Shown: piece by piece, positions 16,707 to 23,797 of the stretch
Numbering within the stretch: the stretch's first letter is position 1
Layout of the letters: every line of letters begins with the position of its first letter
DNA from: Bacillota bacterium
Lineage (GTDB): Bacteria; Bacillota; Clostridia; Lachnospirales; Lachnospiraceae
Length of the DNA: 64,000 nt
Assembly (NCBI GenBank): GCA_023435645.1
Contig: JAEYRK010000047.1
Coordinates: forward strand, 16,509 to 80,508
Direction of reading: 5' to 3'
Translations under genes and position numbers: made by a program
The notes under the pieces: generated by a model
Seen by the model: the letters and a program-made list of their open reading frames with translations, nothing else
Databases searched by the model: none
Told to the model about the DNA's origin: nothing

Positions 16707-18386
16707 ATGAAGACCATAGGTGTAAATAAAACTATATCGAAAGGGATTGTCATAGGGAAAGCTTATCGTTGGCAAAGTCCGGATATGACTCCTGCTTCGC
16801 ATAGGATTCCGATGGAGGAGATTGATCAGGAGACGGCAAGATTTCAACAGGCGCTCCATGTAGCAGAAAGCACAATGAAGCCTTTAGCGGATAGCTCCGG
16901 TATCTTTTCGGGACACCTACTGATTCTTCGGGATCCCATGCTGATTTCCTCAGTTACGGAGAAAATCAGTAAGCAACTAAATGCCGAACAGGCTTTACAT
17001 GAGACCATGATGGAATTGACTGATATCTTCAATAGTATGGATGATGATTATATGAAAGAACGAGCAGAGGATGTCCGGGATGTCTGCTACAGAATCATGG
17101 GAGTACTGAAGACGGTGATGGAGCCAGGGCTGTCAGAGCTTAAGGAAGAGGTTATTATCGCTGCTAAAGCATTGGCTCCCTCGGATATTGCTCTGATGGA
17201 TGCAAAATATGTGATTGGTATACTTACTGAGTCCGGAGGAGCTGCAAGCCATGCCAATATCATAGCAGGGCAAAAGGGCATTCCCATGCTAAACGGTATT
17301 TCAGGCATCCTTGATGAGATTGCTACAGGAGAAATGCTAATTCTTGATACCGTAGAAGGACAGCTGATTCTATCTCCGGATGAAGCCACGCTACATTACT
17401 ATGAACGAAAAAGAAATGACTACCTCAAAAACAGAAAGCAGATGGAGAAAAACAGCAGCCTGCCCACCATAACAACAGATGGAAGAAGGGTGCGGGTATG
17501 TGCCAATGTGGGAAACCTGGAAGAGATGAAACAGGCACTCGGCAGATCTGCAGATGGAATCGGATTGTTCAGAAGTGAATTCCTTTATATGGAGAAGCAG
17601 CATTTCCCGTCAGAGGAGGAGCAGTTCCAGGCATATCGGCAAGCGGCCGAGCTATTTAAAGAGGAAGTAATCATCCGTACCCTGGATGTCGGAGGAGACA
17701 AAGCCCTGCCTTATTACCGCATTGGCGGAGAGGATAACCCTTTTCTTGGATGGCGAGGGATCCGGATCAGCCTGGAGCTTACCGGTATCTTTAAGACACA
17801 GTTGAGGGCAATCTTAAGAGCCGGATATTACGGAAGACTAAAAATCATGTTCCCTATGATTACTTCATTGGAGGAACTAAACCAAGGGAAGAAGCTTTTG
17901 GAACAGTGTAAGCAGGAATTAAAGGAAGAGGGAATGCCCTATCAACAGGAGATAGAGGTTGGAATTATGGTTGAAACTCCGGCGGCAGTCATTCATATTG
18001 ACAGCTTTGCAAGACATGCAGATTTTTTCAGCATTGGTACGAATGATCTGACCCAATACCTACTGGCAACGGACCGAAATAACCCGAAGACCTCCAGTCT
18101 GTATAATCATTTTCATCCCGCAGTATTAAGAAGTATCCAGAGAGTCATTGAAGCAGGCCATAGGAATCATAAGAAGGTAGCAATGTGCGGTGAATTTGCC
18201 GGTAACCCCAGGGCAGTCAGGCTGCTGCTAGGTATGGGTCTGGAGGAATTCTCAGTGTCAGCTGATTTGTTGGCTGAAATTAAGAGTCTCATTAGAATGA
18301 CGGATTATTCTGAGGCGAGAAAGCAGGCAGAACTGATACTGAGGGCAGACACAGTGAAGGAGGTCATGGAGCTTCTTCAGCAATAA
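16707..18386 (+). CDS. ptsI: PTS enzyme I (phosphoenolpyruvate-protein phosphotransferase)
   Basis: Transfers phosphate from PEP to HPr. 559 aa, slightly short of the usual 570-575. The order is an N-terminal HPr-binding helical domain, the phospho-His loop GGAASHANIIAG (near residue 180), then the PEP-binding TIM barrel: LFRSEFLYM, TLDVGGDKALPY, FLGWRGIRISLE, VGIMVETPAAV, FSIGTNDLTQYLLATDRNNP, and catalytic Cys in MCGEFAGN. The His loop differs from the usual GGxTSHxAIxAR: Thr is Ala and the trailing Arg is Gly. No HPr or EII gene adjoins. It could be a second, specialised enzyme I. Confidence 0.88.
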   Translation: MKTIGVNKTISKGIVIGKAYRWQSPDMTPASHRIPMEEIDQETARFQQALHVAESTMKPLADSSGIFSGHLLILRDPMLISSVTEKISKQLNAEQALHETMMELTDIFNSMDDDYMKERAEDVRDVCYRIMGVLKTVMEPGLSELKEEVIIAAKALAPSDIALMDAKYVIGILTESGGAASHANIIAGQKGIPMLNGISGILDEIATGEMLILDTVEGQLILSPDEATLHYYERKRNDYLKNRKQMEKNSSLPTITTDGRRVRVCANVGNLEEMKQALGRSADGIGLFRSEFLYMEKQHFPSEEEQFQAYRQAAELFKEEVIIRTLDVGGDKALPYYRIGGEDNPFLGWRGIRISLELTGIFKTQLRAILRAGYYGRLKIMFPMITSLEELNQGKKLLEQCKQELKEEGMPYQQEIEVGIMVETPAAVIHIDSFARHADFFSIGTNDLTQYLLATDRNNPKTSSLYNHFHPAVLRSIQRVIEAGHRNHKKVAMCGEFAGNPRAVRLLLGMGLEEFSVSADLLAEIKSLIRMTDYSEARKQAELILRADTVKEVMELLQQ

Positions 18387-18490
18387 TGTGGATATCGGAA
18401 GCATCCCATTGTACGACAAAAGCTTCAGGGACCTTTTACTAAAACGCAACAAAGAGGCTGCTTATAACTCAATCATTTGTATACGAAATG

Positions 18491-18530
18491 AGGGCTTTGG
18501 GTAATTCGCGTAATTCTAACCCAAAGCCCT
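18491..18530. terminator. strong hairpin after ptsI
   Basis: AGGGCTTTGGGT pairs with ACCCAAAGCCCT around an 16-base loop. A second, smaller hairpin (AAGCTG/CAGCTT followed by seven T residues) lies at about 18571-18598. Together they may stop ptsI and the convergent hsp20 transcripts. Confidence 0.65.
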
Positions 18531-18680
18531 TCATCAAGTGTTAGGAGTTATAAAGCCGACAGCCTTATCTATAAGCTGCCATATACAGCTTTTTTTTATT
18601 TCGGATGAACCGAAGTAGGCTCATCCGGTATATAAAACCGAGAGATCCTAAGCGATAGGCTTATGTCTCTGCCGGCTGCT

Positions 18681-19109
18681 TTACTCAATTGAGATATATT
18701 TTTTCTCCTCCAGCTTCGCAACCTTCTTATCCTTAGGGAAAACCAGCTTCAGGATACCATTATCGAAGGATGCCTGGAAATCCTCCTCCTTCAGATAATC
18801 GCCTACATAAAAGCTCCTCTTGCAGCTGCCGCTATAACGCTCACGATGGATGTATTTTCCCTTCTCATCATTTTCCTCTTTGCTTTCCTCTCTTGCAGCG
18901 GTAATCGTCAGATAGCCGTTATCTAGTTGAGCACGAATGTCTTTCTTATCAAACCCCGGAAGCTCCACCTCAAGAAGATATTCACTTCCAAGATCCTTCA
19001 TATTGGTACTCATCCAATTGGTTGTCCTTGAGAAGCTGATGGGAAATGTAAATACATCCTGAAAAAAGCTATCTACAAAATTTTTATCAAAGATACTAGG
19101 TAATAACAT
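18681..19109 (-). CDS. Hsp20/alpha-crystallin family small heat shock protein
   Basis: A 142-aa ATP-independent holdase. The N-terminal aromatic arm (FFQDVFTFPISFSR) precedes the alpha-crystallin domain from about residue 38 (EYLLEVELPGFDKKDI, NGYLTITAARE, RSFYVGDYL), which ends with the conserved NGILKLVFPKD. AAAGGAGGAAATCAAT precedes the ATG. Its sigma-A-type promoter overlaps a CIRCE-like element, which predicts HrcA control. Monocistronic. Confidence 0.95.
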   Translation of the reverse strand: MLLPSIFDKNFVDSFFQDVFTFPISFSRTTNWMSTNMKDLGSEYLLEVELPGFDKKDIRAQLDNGYLTITAAREESKEENDEKGKYIHRERYSGSCKRSFYVGDYLKEEDFQASFDNGILKLVFPKDKKVAKLEEKKYISIE

Positions 19110-19162
19110 ATTGATTTCCTCCTTTTATATGAAGTATTTATTGTTATTGCTGTTCTATATGT

Positions 19163-19191
19163 AATATAACACCTGATATTGGCAGTGTCAA
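19163..19191 (-). promoter_or_regulatory. hsp20 promoter
   Basis: On the minus strand TTGACA (19191-19186) and TATATT (19168-19163) are separated by exactly 17 bp. Confidence 0.8.
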
Positions 19192-19205
19192 GAGGAGAGT
19201 GCTAA
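19179..19205. promoter_or_regulatory. CIRCE-like element (HrcA operator)
   Basis: TTGGCAGTG-N9-GAGTGCTAA. The right arm matches the CIRCE consensus (TTAGCACTC-N9-GAGTGCTAA) at 9/9 positions and the left arm at 6/9, with the exact 9-bp spacer. It covers the -35 box of hsp20. Confidence 0.75.
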
Positions 19206-19418
19206 ATTCACAAATAATTCACAAATATGATGCGAATAATCAGAATAAGGTAAGTCCTTCCGATACTGGTAAGGAATGTAGGATATTGGTTGCCATGGGA
19301 TAGGTTTCCATGATAAAATATTCCATAGGAATGATGATTGTGCTCGGGTCGGCTGCTACATAGGATAAAGGATATCAGGGTATCAAGAATCTGCTACAAA
19401 CAGAAAGAAGGTAGAGTT

Positions 19419-19985
19419 ATGGGTATAGTGATATGGCCTATTTTAATGATAGCGGTATTTGGTTGTCGATATATCATTAAATGGTATGAGCAGGACAGGA
19501 GTCAGCTGATGAAGCTATTATGTATCTTTGGACTGGCTGCCTCTGGCTTTATATTAATCTATTGGGGCTTTACTCTCGGTATCATACTTGCCGGAACGAT
19601 ACAGATTGCAATCAATATGGCAAGGTATGCAAAGGACCCGGTGAAGCTGGAGGCGGAATTAGGTACCGAGTTTCGCTTCGAAGCGAAGGATATTGTGGAG
19701 TTGGTTTTGCTGATGACAATTATGGCTGTGATCTGCGTAATCGCCTTCAAATCATTAAGGAGCTATCTTCGGGCAGTAAGACCAAATGCAGCAGGAAATT
19801 TCCTGAATAGGAGACAGATGGGCAATCTAAGGGCCAACAAAAGCCAGATGGGTAAATTCATGGTGAAATCTGCCGATGAGAAGAAGCAGCAAAATATTAG
19901 CTCTGTATTTTGTCCAAAGTGCGGTAGCAGAGTGGTGGAGGGAACAGCGGAATGCCCCGGCTGCGGACGTAAAAGAAGAAAATAA
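19419..19985 (+). CDS. small membrane protein with C-terminal zinc ribbon
   Basis: About 188 aa. Three hydrophobic segments (residues 3-18, 30-60, 95-115) are followed by a basic linker rich in Asn, Gln and Arg. The C-terminal zinc ribbon is FCPKCGSRVVEGTAECPGCG (two CxxC pairs). ATG 19419 is preferred because AAGGTAGAG lies just before it. The longer frame from 19338 has no ribosome site. No family recognised. It resembles the zinc-ribbon-domain membrane proteins common in clostridia. Confidence 0.75.
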   Translation: MGIVIWPILMIAVFGCRYIIKWYEQDRSQLMKLLCIFGLAASGFILIYWGFTLGIILAGTIQIAINMARYAKDPVKLEAELGTEFRFEAKDIVELVLLMTIMAVICVIAFKSLRSYLRAVRPNAAGNFLNRRQMGNLRANKSQMGKFMVKSADEKKQQNISSVFCPKCGSRVVEGTAECPGCGRKRRK

Positions 19986-20000
19986 CAAGTAAAATGATAG

Positions 20001-20039
20001 AGGGTGTGAGCAGGGGGTTCTTTGATCTGTTCACACCCT
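20001..20039 (+). terminator. hairpin after zinc-ribbon gene
   Basis: AGGGTGTGAGCAG pairs with CTGTTCACACCCT. No long T-tract follows, so termination strength is uncertain. Confidence 0.55.
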
Positions 20040-20085
20040 CGAACGATTCAGGAGAATATTCATAGAAAAATTACCATTCCCACTA

Positions 20086-20145
20086 TTGACTGCGTAACAA
20101 TGTTATGTTATATTTGGTTTATAGAACAAAACAATGTTACGTTAC
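20086..20145 (+). promoter_or_regulatory. yhbD-like promoter with duplicated AACAATGTTA element
   Basis: TTGACT (20086-20091) and TATATT (20109-20114), 17-bp spacer. A 16-bp element, AACAATGTTATGTTAT, fills the spacer at 20096-20111. A near copy, AACAATGTTACGTTAC (14/16), follows at 20130-20145, 34 bp later. Each contains a TAAC/GTTA-type dyad, so they look like paired operator sites. Confidence 0.6.
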
Positions 20146-20163
20146 GGGAAAGAGGTGATAGAG

Positions 20164-20787
20164 GTGAATTTGATTTCCAAGAAGGATCTACTGGCAATCA
20201 CAGGTATTTCCTATGGTCAGCTATATCGATGGAAGAGGGAACGACTAATACCTGAGGAATGGTTTATGAAGCAATCCTCTTATACAGGGCAGGAAACCTT
20301 CTTTCCCAGGGAGCAGATACTCAGCAGAATACAATCCATCCTGGATCTGAAGGATCAGTATTCCCTGGAGGAGCTTGCCAGACTACTTTCCCCGGAAAAG
20401 GCTGTGACCAAAATCACGATGGAGCAGCTACAGGATATCAGTGAAATTGGCCATATCTTAACGGATCTTCCCAGGATTTTTGGGAAGGAGGAATTTGACT
20501 TTCTAGACATCGTGGTTACAGCCGGACTGGTTGAGACGGCTGATAGGATTGATATGACAGAGGATCAAATAAAGGATTTATTACAGAAAAGTATTGCATC
20601 GGCGGTCAGACAGAAGAGTACGAATATTACCTGTACCATATTTCGTATAGGGAATAGCTTCCATACTGCTTTTTCTCCCAATGCTATACCTGTGTTCTTT
20701 GATGATGAGCTAGAGGTGAAGGCACAGATATCCCTTAGTGAGATAGCAGATAAGCTTAGGATAAAATATAACAATAAATTCAAATAG
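20164..20787 (+). CDS. yhbD: YhbD-like (DUF4004) MerR-type DNA-binding protein
   Basis: About 207 aa from GTG 20164, with AGAGG 8 bp upstream. The N terminus is a MerR-like winged helix (LISKKDLLAITGISYGQLYR, RERLIPEEWF, TFFPREQILSRIQSILDLK), followed by the DUF4004-type region and a C-terminal effector-like domain. The gene order, regulator then bactofilin-like polymer-forming protein, matches Bacillus subtilis yhbD-yhbE/F. It probably autoregulates through the repeats at 20096-20145. The signal is unknown. Confidence 0.75.
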   Translation: MNLISKKDLLAITGISYGQLYRWKRERLIPEEWFMKQSSYTGQETFFPREQILSRIQSILDLKDQYSLEELARLLSPEKAVTKITMEQLQDISEIGHILTDLPRIFGKEEFDFLDIVVTAGLVETADRIDMTEDQIKDLLQKSIASAVRQKSTNITCTIFRIGNSFHTAFSPNAIPVFFDDELEVKAQISLSEIADKLRIKYNNKFK

Positions 20788-20813
20788 TAGATCGTAGATG
20801 GGAGGAATATAGA

Positions 20814-21425
20814 ATGCATGATTTTCACATTGAGGGGATTGGTAACATCAACGGCGGTGAATTTGGCAATTTCACAGTAGAGGGAGTCGGAAACTGCTCC
20901 GGAGATATAAAAGCGGATTTAGCCCGTATTGAAGGAGTATTTAATTGCAAGGGAAAAATTGAGGTAACTATACTGGATTGTGAAGGGGTGGCAGACTTTG
21001 CCTCTGATATACGTGCAAAGAAGATCATGGTAGAAGGTGTCTTAAATACAAAGAGGGACACGAAGATTGAAGCAGAGGAAATTCACTGTGAAGGAGTGAT
21101 TAAGTCCGGAGGAGTGATTTCGGCAGATATTCTTAAGGCCGAGGGGTGTATCACAGCGGATGAAGTCGTTGGGGATAAGATCTATATCGATTCCGATCAT
21201 CATCCAAGATTTGTCTCAAGAATATTCCGCAGATGGAGATCGGGAATCAGACTCATTGAAGCAACTACGATACAACTGAGCGGTGTAAGTGCAACCTCTG
21301 TGAATGGTAAGGATATTACAATCGGCCCTGACTGTAAGATTGAGAGTATTGATTGCAGCGGTACACTGTTTATTGATCAGAGCTCTTATGTACGTAATAT
21401 TACCGGTGAGTATACAAGAAAATAG
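20814..21425 (+). CDS. bactofilin-like polymer-forming protein (YhbE/YhbF type)
   Basis: A 203-aa protein built of short beta-helix turns with a repeated (E/V)G(V/I/A)xNxxG pattern: IEGIGNINGGEFGNF, VEGVGNCSGDI, IEGVFNCKGKI, CEGVADFASDI, VEGVLNTKRDT, CEGVIKSGGVI, and AEGCITADEVV. This is the right-handed beta-helix of polymer-forming cytoskeletal proteins. It begins 27 bp after the yhbD-like gene with GGGAGG upstream, so the two form one operon. Cytoplasmic. A role in envelope or cell shape is inferred from the family. Confidence 0.8.
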   Translation: MHDFHIEGIGNINGGEFGNFTVEGVGNCSGDIKADLARIEGVFNCKGKIEVTILDCEGVADFASDIRAKKIMVEGVLNTKRDTKIEAEEIHCEGVIKSGGVISADILKAEGCITADEVVGDKIYIDSDHHPRFVSRIFRRWRSGIRLIEATTIQLSGVSATSVNGKDITIGPDCKIESIDCSGTLFIDQSSYVRNITGEYTRK

Positions 21426-21451
21426 GTAGAAGGATAGTGCAATGTCATACA

Positions 21452-21516
21452 AACCCCGGCTCAGATGCGGATGAAAGGAGTACTCCTTAGTCCGCAGTTG
21501 GTCCGGGGCTTTTTAT
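21452..21516 (+). terminator. terminator after bactofilin-like gene
   Basis: A long compound stem: outer arms AACCCCGG/CCGGGG, inner arms GCGGAT/GTCCGC and AAGGAGTACTCCTT, followed by CTTTTTATT. Confidence 0.85.
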
Positions 21517-21685
21517 TTGGTTTTATGTCATTTATGATCTATTTATTTATATAAAGCTCGTAAAATGCTGAATTATGATAAATTACATTGAACTGAGATA
21601 TGTGTTGTGTTAATCTATGAATAGTGATAAAAAACAAAAATAGCCTACGTAATATAGATCGTATGTAAGCAAAGGGGTTGGGACC

Positions 21686-22633
21686 TTGTTTCATGAGATG
21701 GAGAATAATAAAATTGGTTCTGCCATTCAGTATTTCCGGGAAAATTACAAGATCTCGCAAAGTAAGCTATCTAAGGGCTTATGCTCCGTTCCTACTCTAT
21801 CTCGTATAGAGGCAGGGGCCAGGGATGTTGACTCCTTGCTGCTGGAGGCTTTGCTTGAGCGACTCGGAAAAACACCGAACCAATTCGAACTGATTTTAAC
21901 GGATTTAGACTATGAATCCTATCAAAGCAGGGAGGATATCAAGAAGCTAATAGAAGAAAATAATCTTCAGGCGGCAGAGCATCTGCTTAATTTGTATGAG
22001 AAGATATTTTCCGCCAAGGGAAATGTACATAAGCAATTCATCGTATCCTGTAGAGCATTTTTAAATGAAATTCGTGGTGGTGATGTTCGGGAAACCATTG
22101 AACTGTTCATGGAGGCCATCAGCTATACGGTACCGGATTTTAAGACAAATGAAATAAGTGACTATTTTCTGAGTAGTACAGAGCTTACGATCATCATAGA
22201 TATCATCCGAAGATTGGTTGCTGCTGATTTCATTGTTCGGGCAAAGGAAATCCTCTTTCAGGTGCTTGATTATCTGGAAAACCATATCTCCATGGCAGAT
22301 AACAGCAGGCTTTATCCCAAGGTGGCCATAATCGCTTGCCAGCTGTATCAAAGAGAGAATAACCCGATGATGGCTTTGGAGCTATGCGAGAAGGGTATCG
22401 AGAGAAATATGGGGAGCAGGAAGCTGGACTATAGAGCAGAGCTGGCGCTCATCAAAGCCCAGACCACGGAAGACTTAGCAAGGATGGAAGGCTGCTGGGA
22501 GCAGAAGATGAGGGAATGCAAGCGGCTGTTCCTGGAGGCTTATTATATCTATGATTTTTGTGAAGAATTTCATATCGCTGAAGAAATAAAGTGGCATTTA
22601 CAGGAGATATACAAATGGGAAGATACCGATTAG
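21686..22633 (+). CDS. XRE-type HTH regulator with TPR-like domain (1)
   Basis: A 315-aa regulator. Residues 8-65 are an XRE/Cro helix-turn-helix (GSAIQYFRENYKISQSKLSK, SVPTLSRIEAGARDVDSLLL). The remaining 240 residues are helical repeats of TPR-like form, the architecture of peptide-sensing RRNPP regulators (PlcR/Rgg/NprR type). TTG 21686 follows AAGGGG by 8 bp. An ATG at 21698 is an alternative start. The gene overlaps its paralogue by 19 bp, so the two are translationally coupled. A secreted peptide gene lies convergent downstream. Confidence 0.85.
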   Translation: MFHEMENNKIGSAIQYFRENYKISQSKLSKGLCSVPTLSRIEAGARDVDSLLLEALLERLGKTPNQFELILTDLDYESYQSREDIKKLIEENNLQAAEHLLNLYEKIFSAKGNVHKQFIVSCRAFLNEIRGGDVRETIELFMEAISYTVPDFKTNEISDYFLSSTELTIIIDIIRRLVAADFIVRAKEILFQVLDYLENHISMADNSRLYPKVAIIACQLYQRENNPMMALELCEKGIERNMGSRKLDYRAELALIKAQTTEDLARMEGCWEQKMRECKRLFLEAYYIYDFCEEFHIAEEIKWHLQEIYKWEDTD

Positions 22634-23556
22634 GAGATATCATCAGATTAACAAGAAAGTCCTTATCCATCACACAGGAGCAGCTTTGTGATGGGATCTG
22701 TTCCGTAGAGACCTTATCCAGAATGGAGACCGGCAAGCAGAGTCCTAACAGGGATACCTATGAGCTGCTGATGGAACGCATGGGTAGGATTAGGGAACGG
22801 GCCTATTCCATGTTATCCATCTCCGATTTTAAGGTATTGGAGAAAATGAAGCTCTTTGAGGATTGTATCCTTCAACATGATTATAAACGGGCGGAGAGTA
22901 CCTTGCAGGAAATCAAGCTATCTCTTGGTAATACGATTCTGGATAAGCAGTTTCTGATCCGTGCAGAAAGCCTGATTAGATATCGTCTAAATCAGACCAC
23001 AACGGATGAATTCCTTGAGGGTCTCAAAGCAGCGATTAGACTAACTATTCCCAGATATGGAACCATATCTCTGGCTAGTTGGCCATTAACTTACAATGAA
23101 GCGTTACTTCTTCTGAATATTTCTACAGCTTATGCAGAAAAAAAGGATTATGAGAAAGCCATAAAACTTTTGGAGGAAGCTAAAAACGCATTGAAGCTCA
23201 GTTATATGGATGAACAGCAGAGAGTCGTCATGCAGCTGTCCAATATTTATAATTTATCAAAATGGCAAAGTGCAATCGGAAGTTATGAGAAATCCACAGA
23301 GACTGCGCTGGAAGGCATTGAAATATGTAGAAAATATAAGCTTTGCAGTGCACTCCCACAGTTAATCTATTGCGTTGCCTGGAATAATGAACAACTGATT
23401 CATATGGGAGTGCTGCCGCAGGAGAATTTAAGAGAATGCTTACTTGAATTTAAAAGGGGATATTATTTGGCATCTGCGTTCCAAAGCCCCTTAATTCAAC
23501 AGGTTTTTGAGGGGCATGTTCAGGAGAGCTTTCAGATGATTCTATCGAATGACTAA
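22615..23556 (+). CDS. XRE-type HTH regulator with TPR-like domain (2)
   Basis: About 313 aa, a paralogue of the gene before it. An HTH (GDIIRLTRKSLSITQEQLCD, SVETLSRMETGKQSPNRDTY) is followed by TPR-like helical repeats (KDYEKAIKLLEEAKNALKLS is a clear repeat). I prefer ATG 22615 with AGGAG 8 bp upstream over the longer frame from 22591. The stop codon overlaps by 3 bp the stop of a peptide gene on the other strand. The pairing suggests two receptors for related signals or a heterodimer. Confidence 0.85.
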   Translation: MGRYRLGDIIRLTRKSLSITQEQLCDGICSVETLSRMETGKQSPNRDTYELLMERMGRIRERAYSMLSISDFKVLEKMKLFEDCILQHDYKRAESTLQEIKLSLGNTILDKQFLIRAESLIRYRLNQTTTDEFLEGLKAAIRLTIPRYGTISLASWPLTYNEALLLLNISTAYAEKKDYEKAIKLLEEAKNALKLSYMDEQQRVVMQLSNIYNLSKWQSAIGSYEKSTETALEGIEICRKYKLCSALPQLIYCVAWNNEQLIHMGVLPQENLRECLLEFKRGYYLASAFQSPLIQQVFEGHVQESFQMILSND

Positions 23557-23711
23557 AAGGTGTCAATGGGAGGCATATCGTGACAAATGGTAATGCTGCC
23601 TTCGGGTTCCGAGGGAGCTACCGGAGCTGCTGTACCTGTAGAAGCAAAGAGAGCAAGTGCAAGCTGCATAAGGATCATGGAAACTGCTAACATTTTCTTT
23701 AAGTTTTTCAT
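23553..23711 (-). CDS. small secreted peptide precursor, candidate signalling peptide
   Basis: A 52-aa gene with an excellent ribosome site (AAAGGAGGTTTCACT before ATG 23711). Residues 1-29 are a signal peptide (MKNLKKMLAVSMIL core, then an Ala-rich region ending STGTAA). The exported tail of about 23 residues is acidic and contains SITICHDMPPIDTF with one Cys. It ends inside the last codon and stop of the XRE-TPR regulator on the other strand. Size, export signal and position beside two TPR regulators fit a propeptide pheromone of the RRNPP type. The function is inferred. Confidence 0.65.
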   Translation of the reverse strand: MKNLKKMLAVSMILMQLALALFASTGTAAPVAPSEPEGSITICHDMPPIDTF

Positions 23712-23746
23712 AGTGAAACCTCCTTTGATTTAGGTGATTGGGGACT

Positions 23747-23769
23747 TTACTATTTCTTTGAAATAGTAA
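23747..23769. promoter_or_regulatory. 10-bp-arm dyad in peptide gene 5' region
   Basis: TTACTATTTC-TTT-GAAATAGTAA, perfect arms. It sits between the peptide gene start (23711) and its probable minus-strand -10 TATAAT (23795-23790), where a regulator could block transcription. Confidence 0.55.
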
Positions 23770-23797
23770 GTTTATTTCTTAACAAGCTCATTATAGT

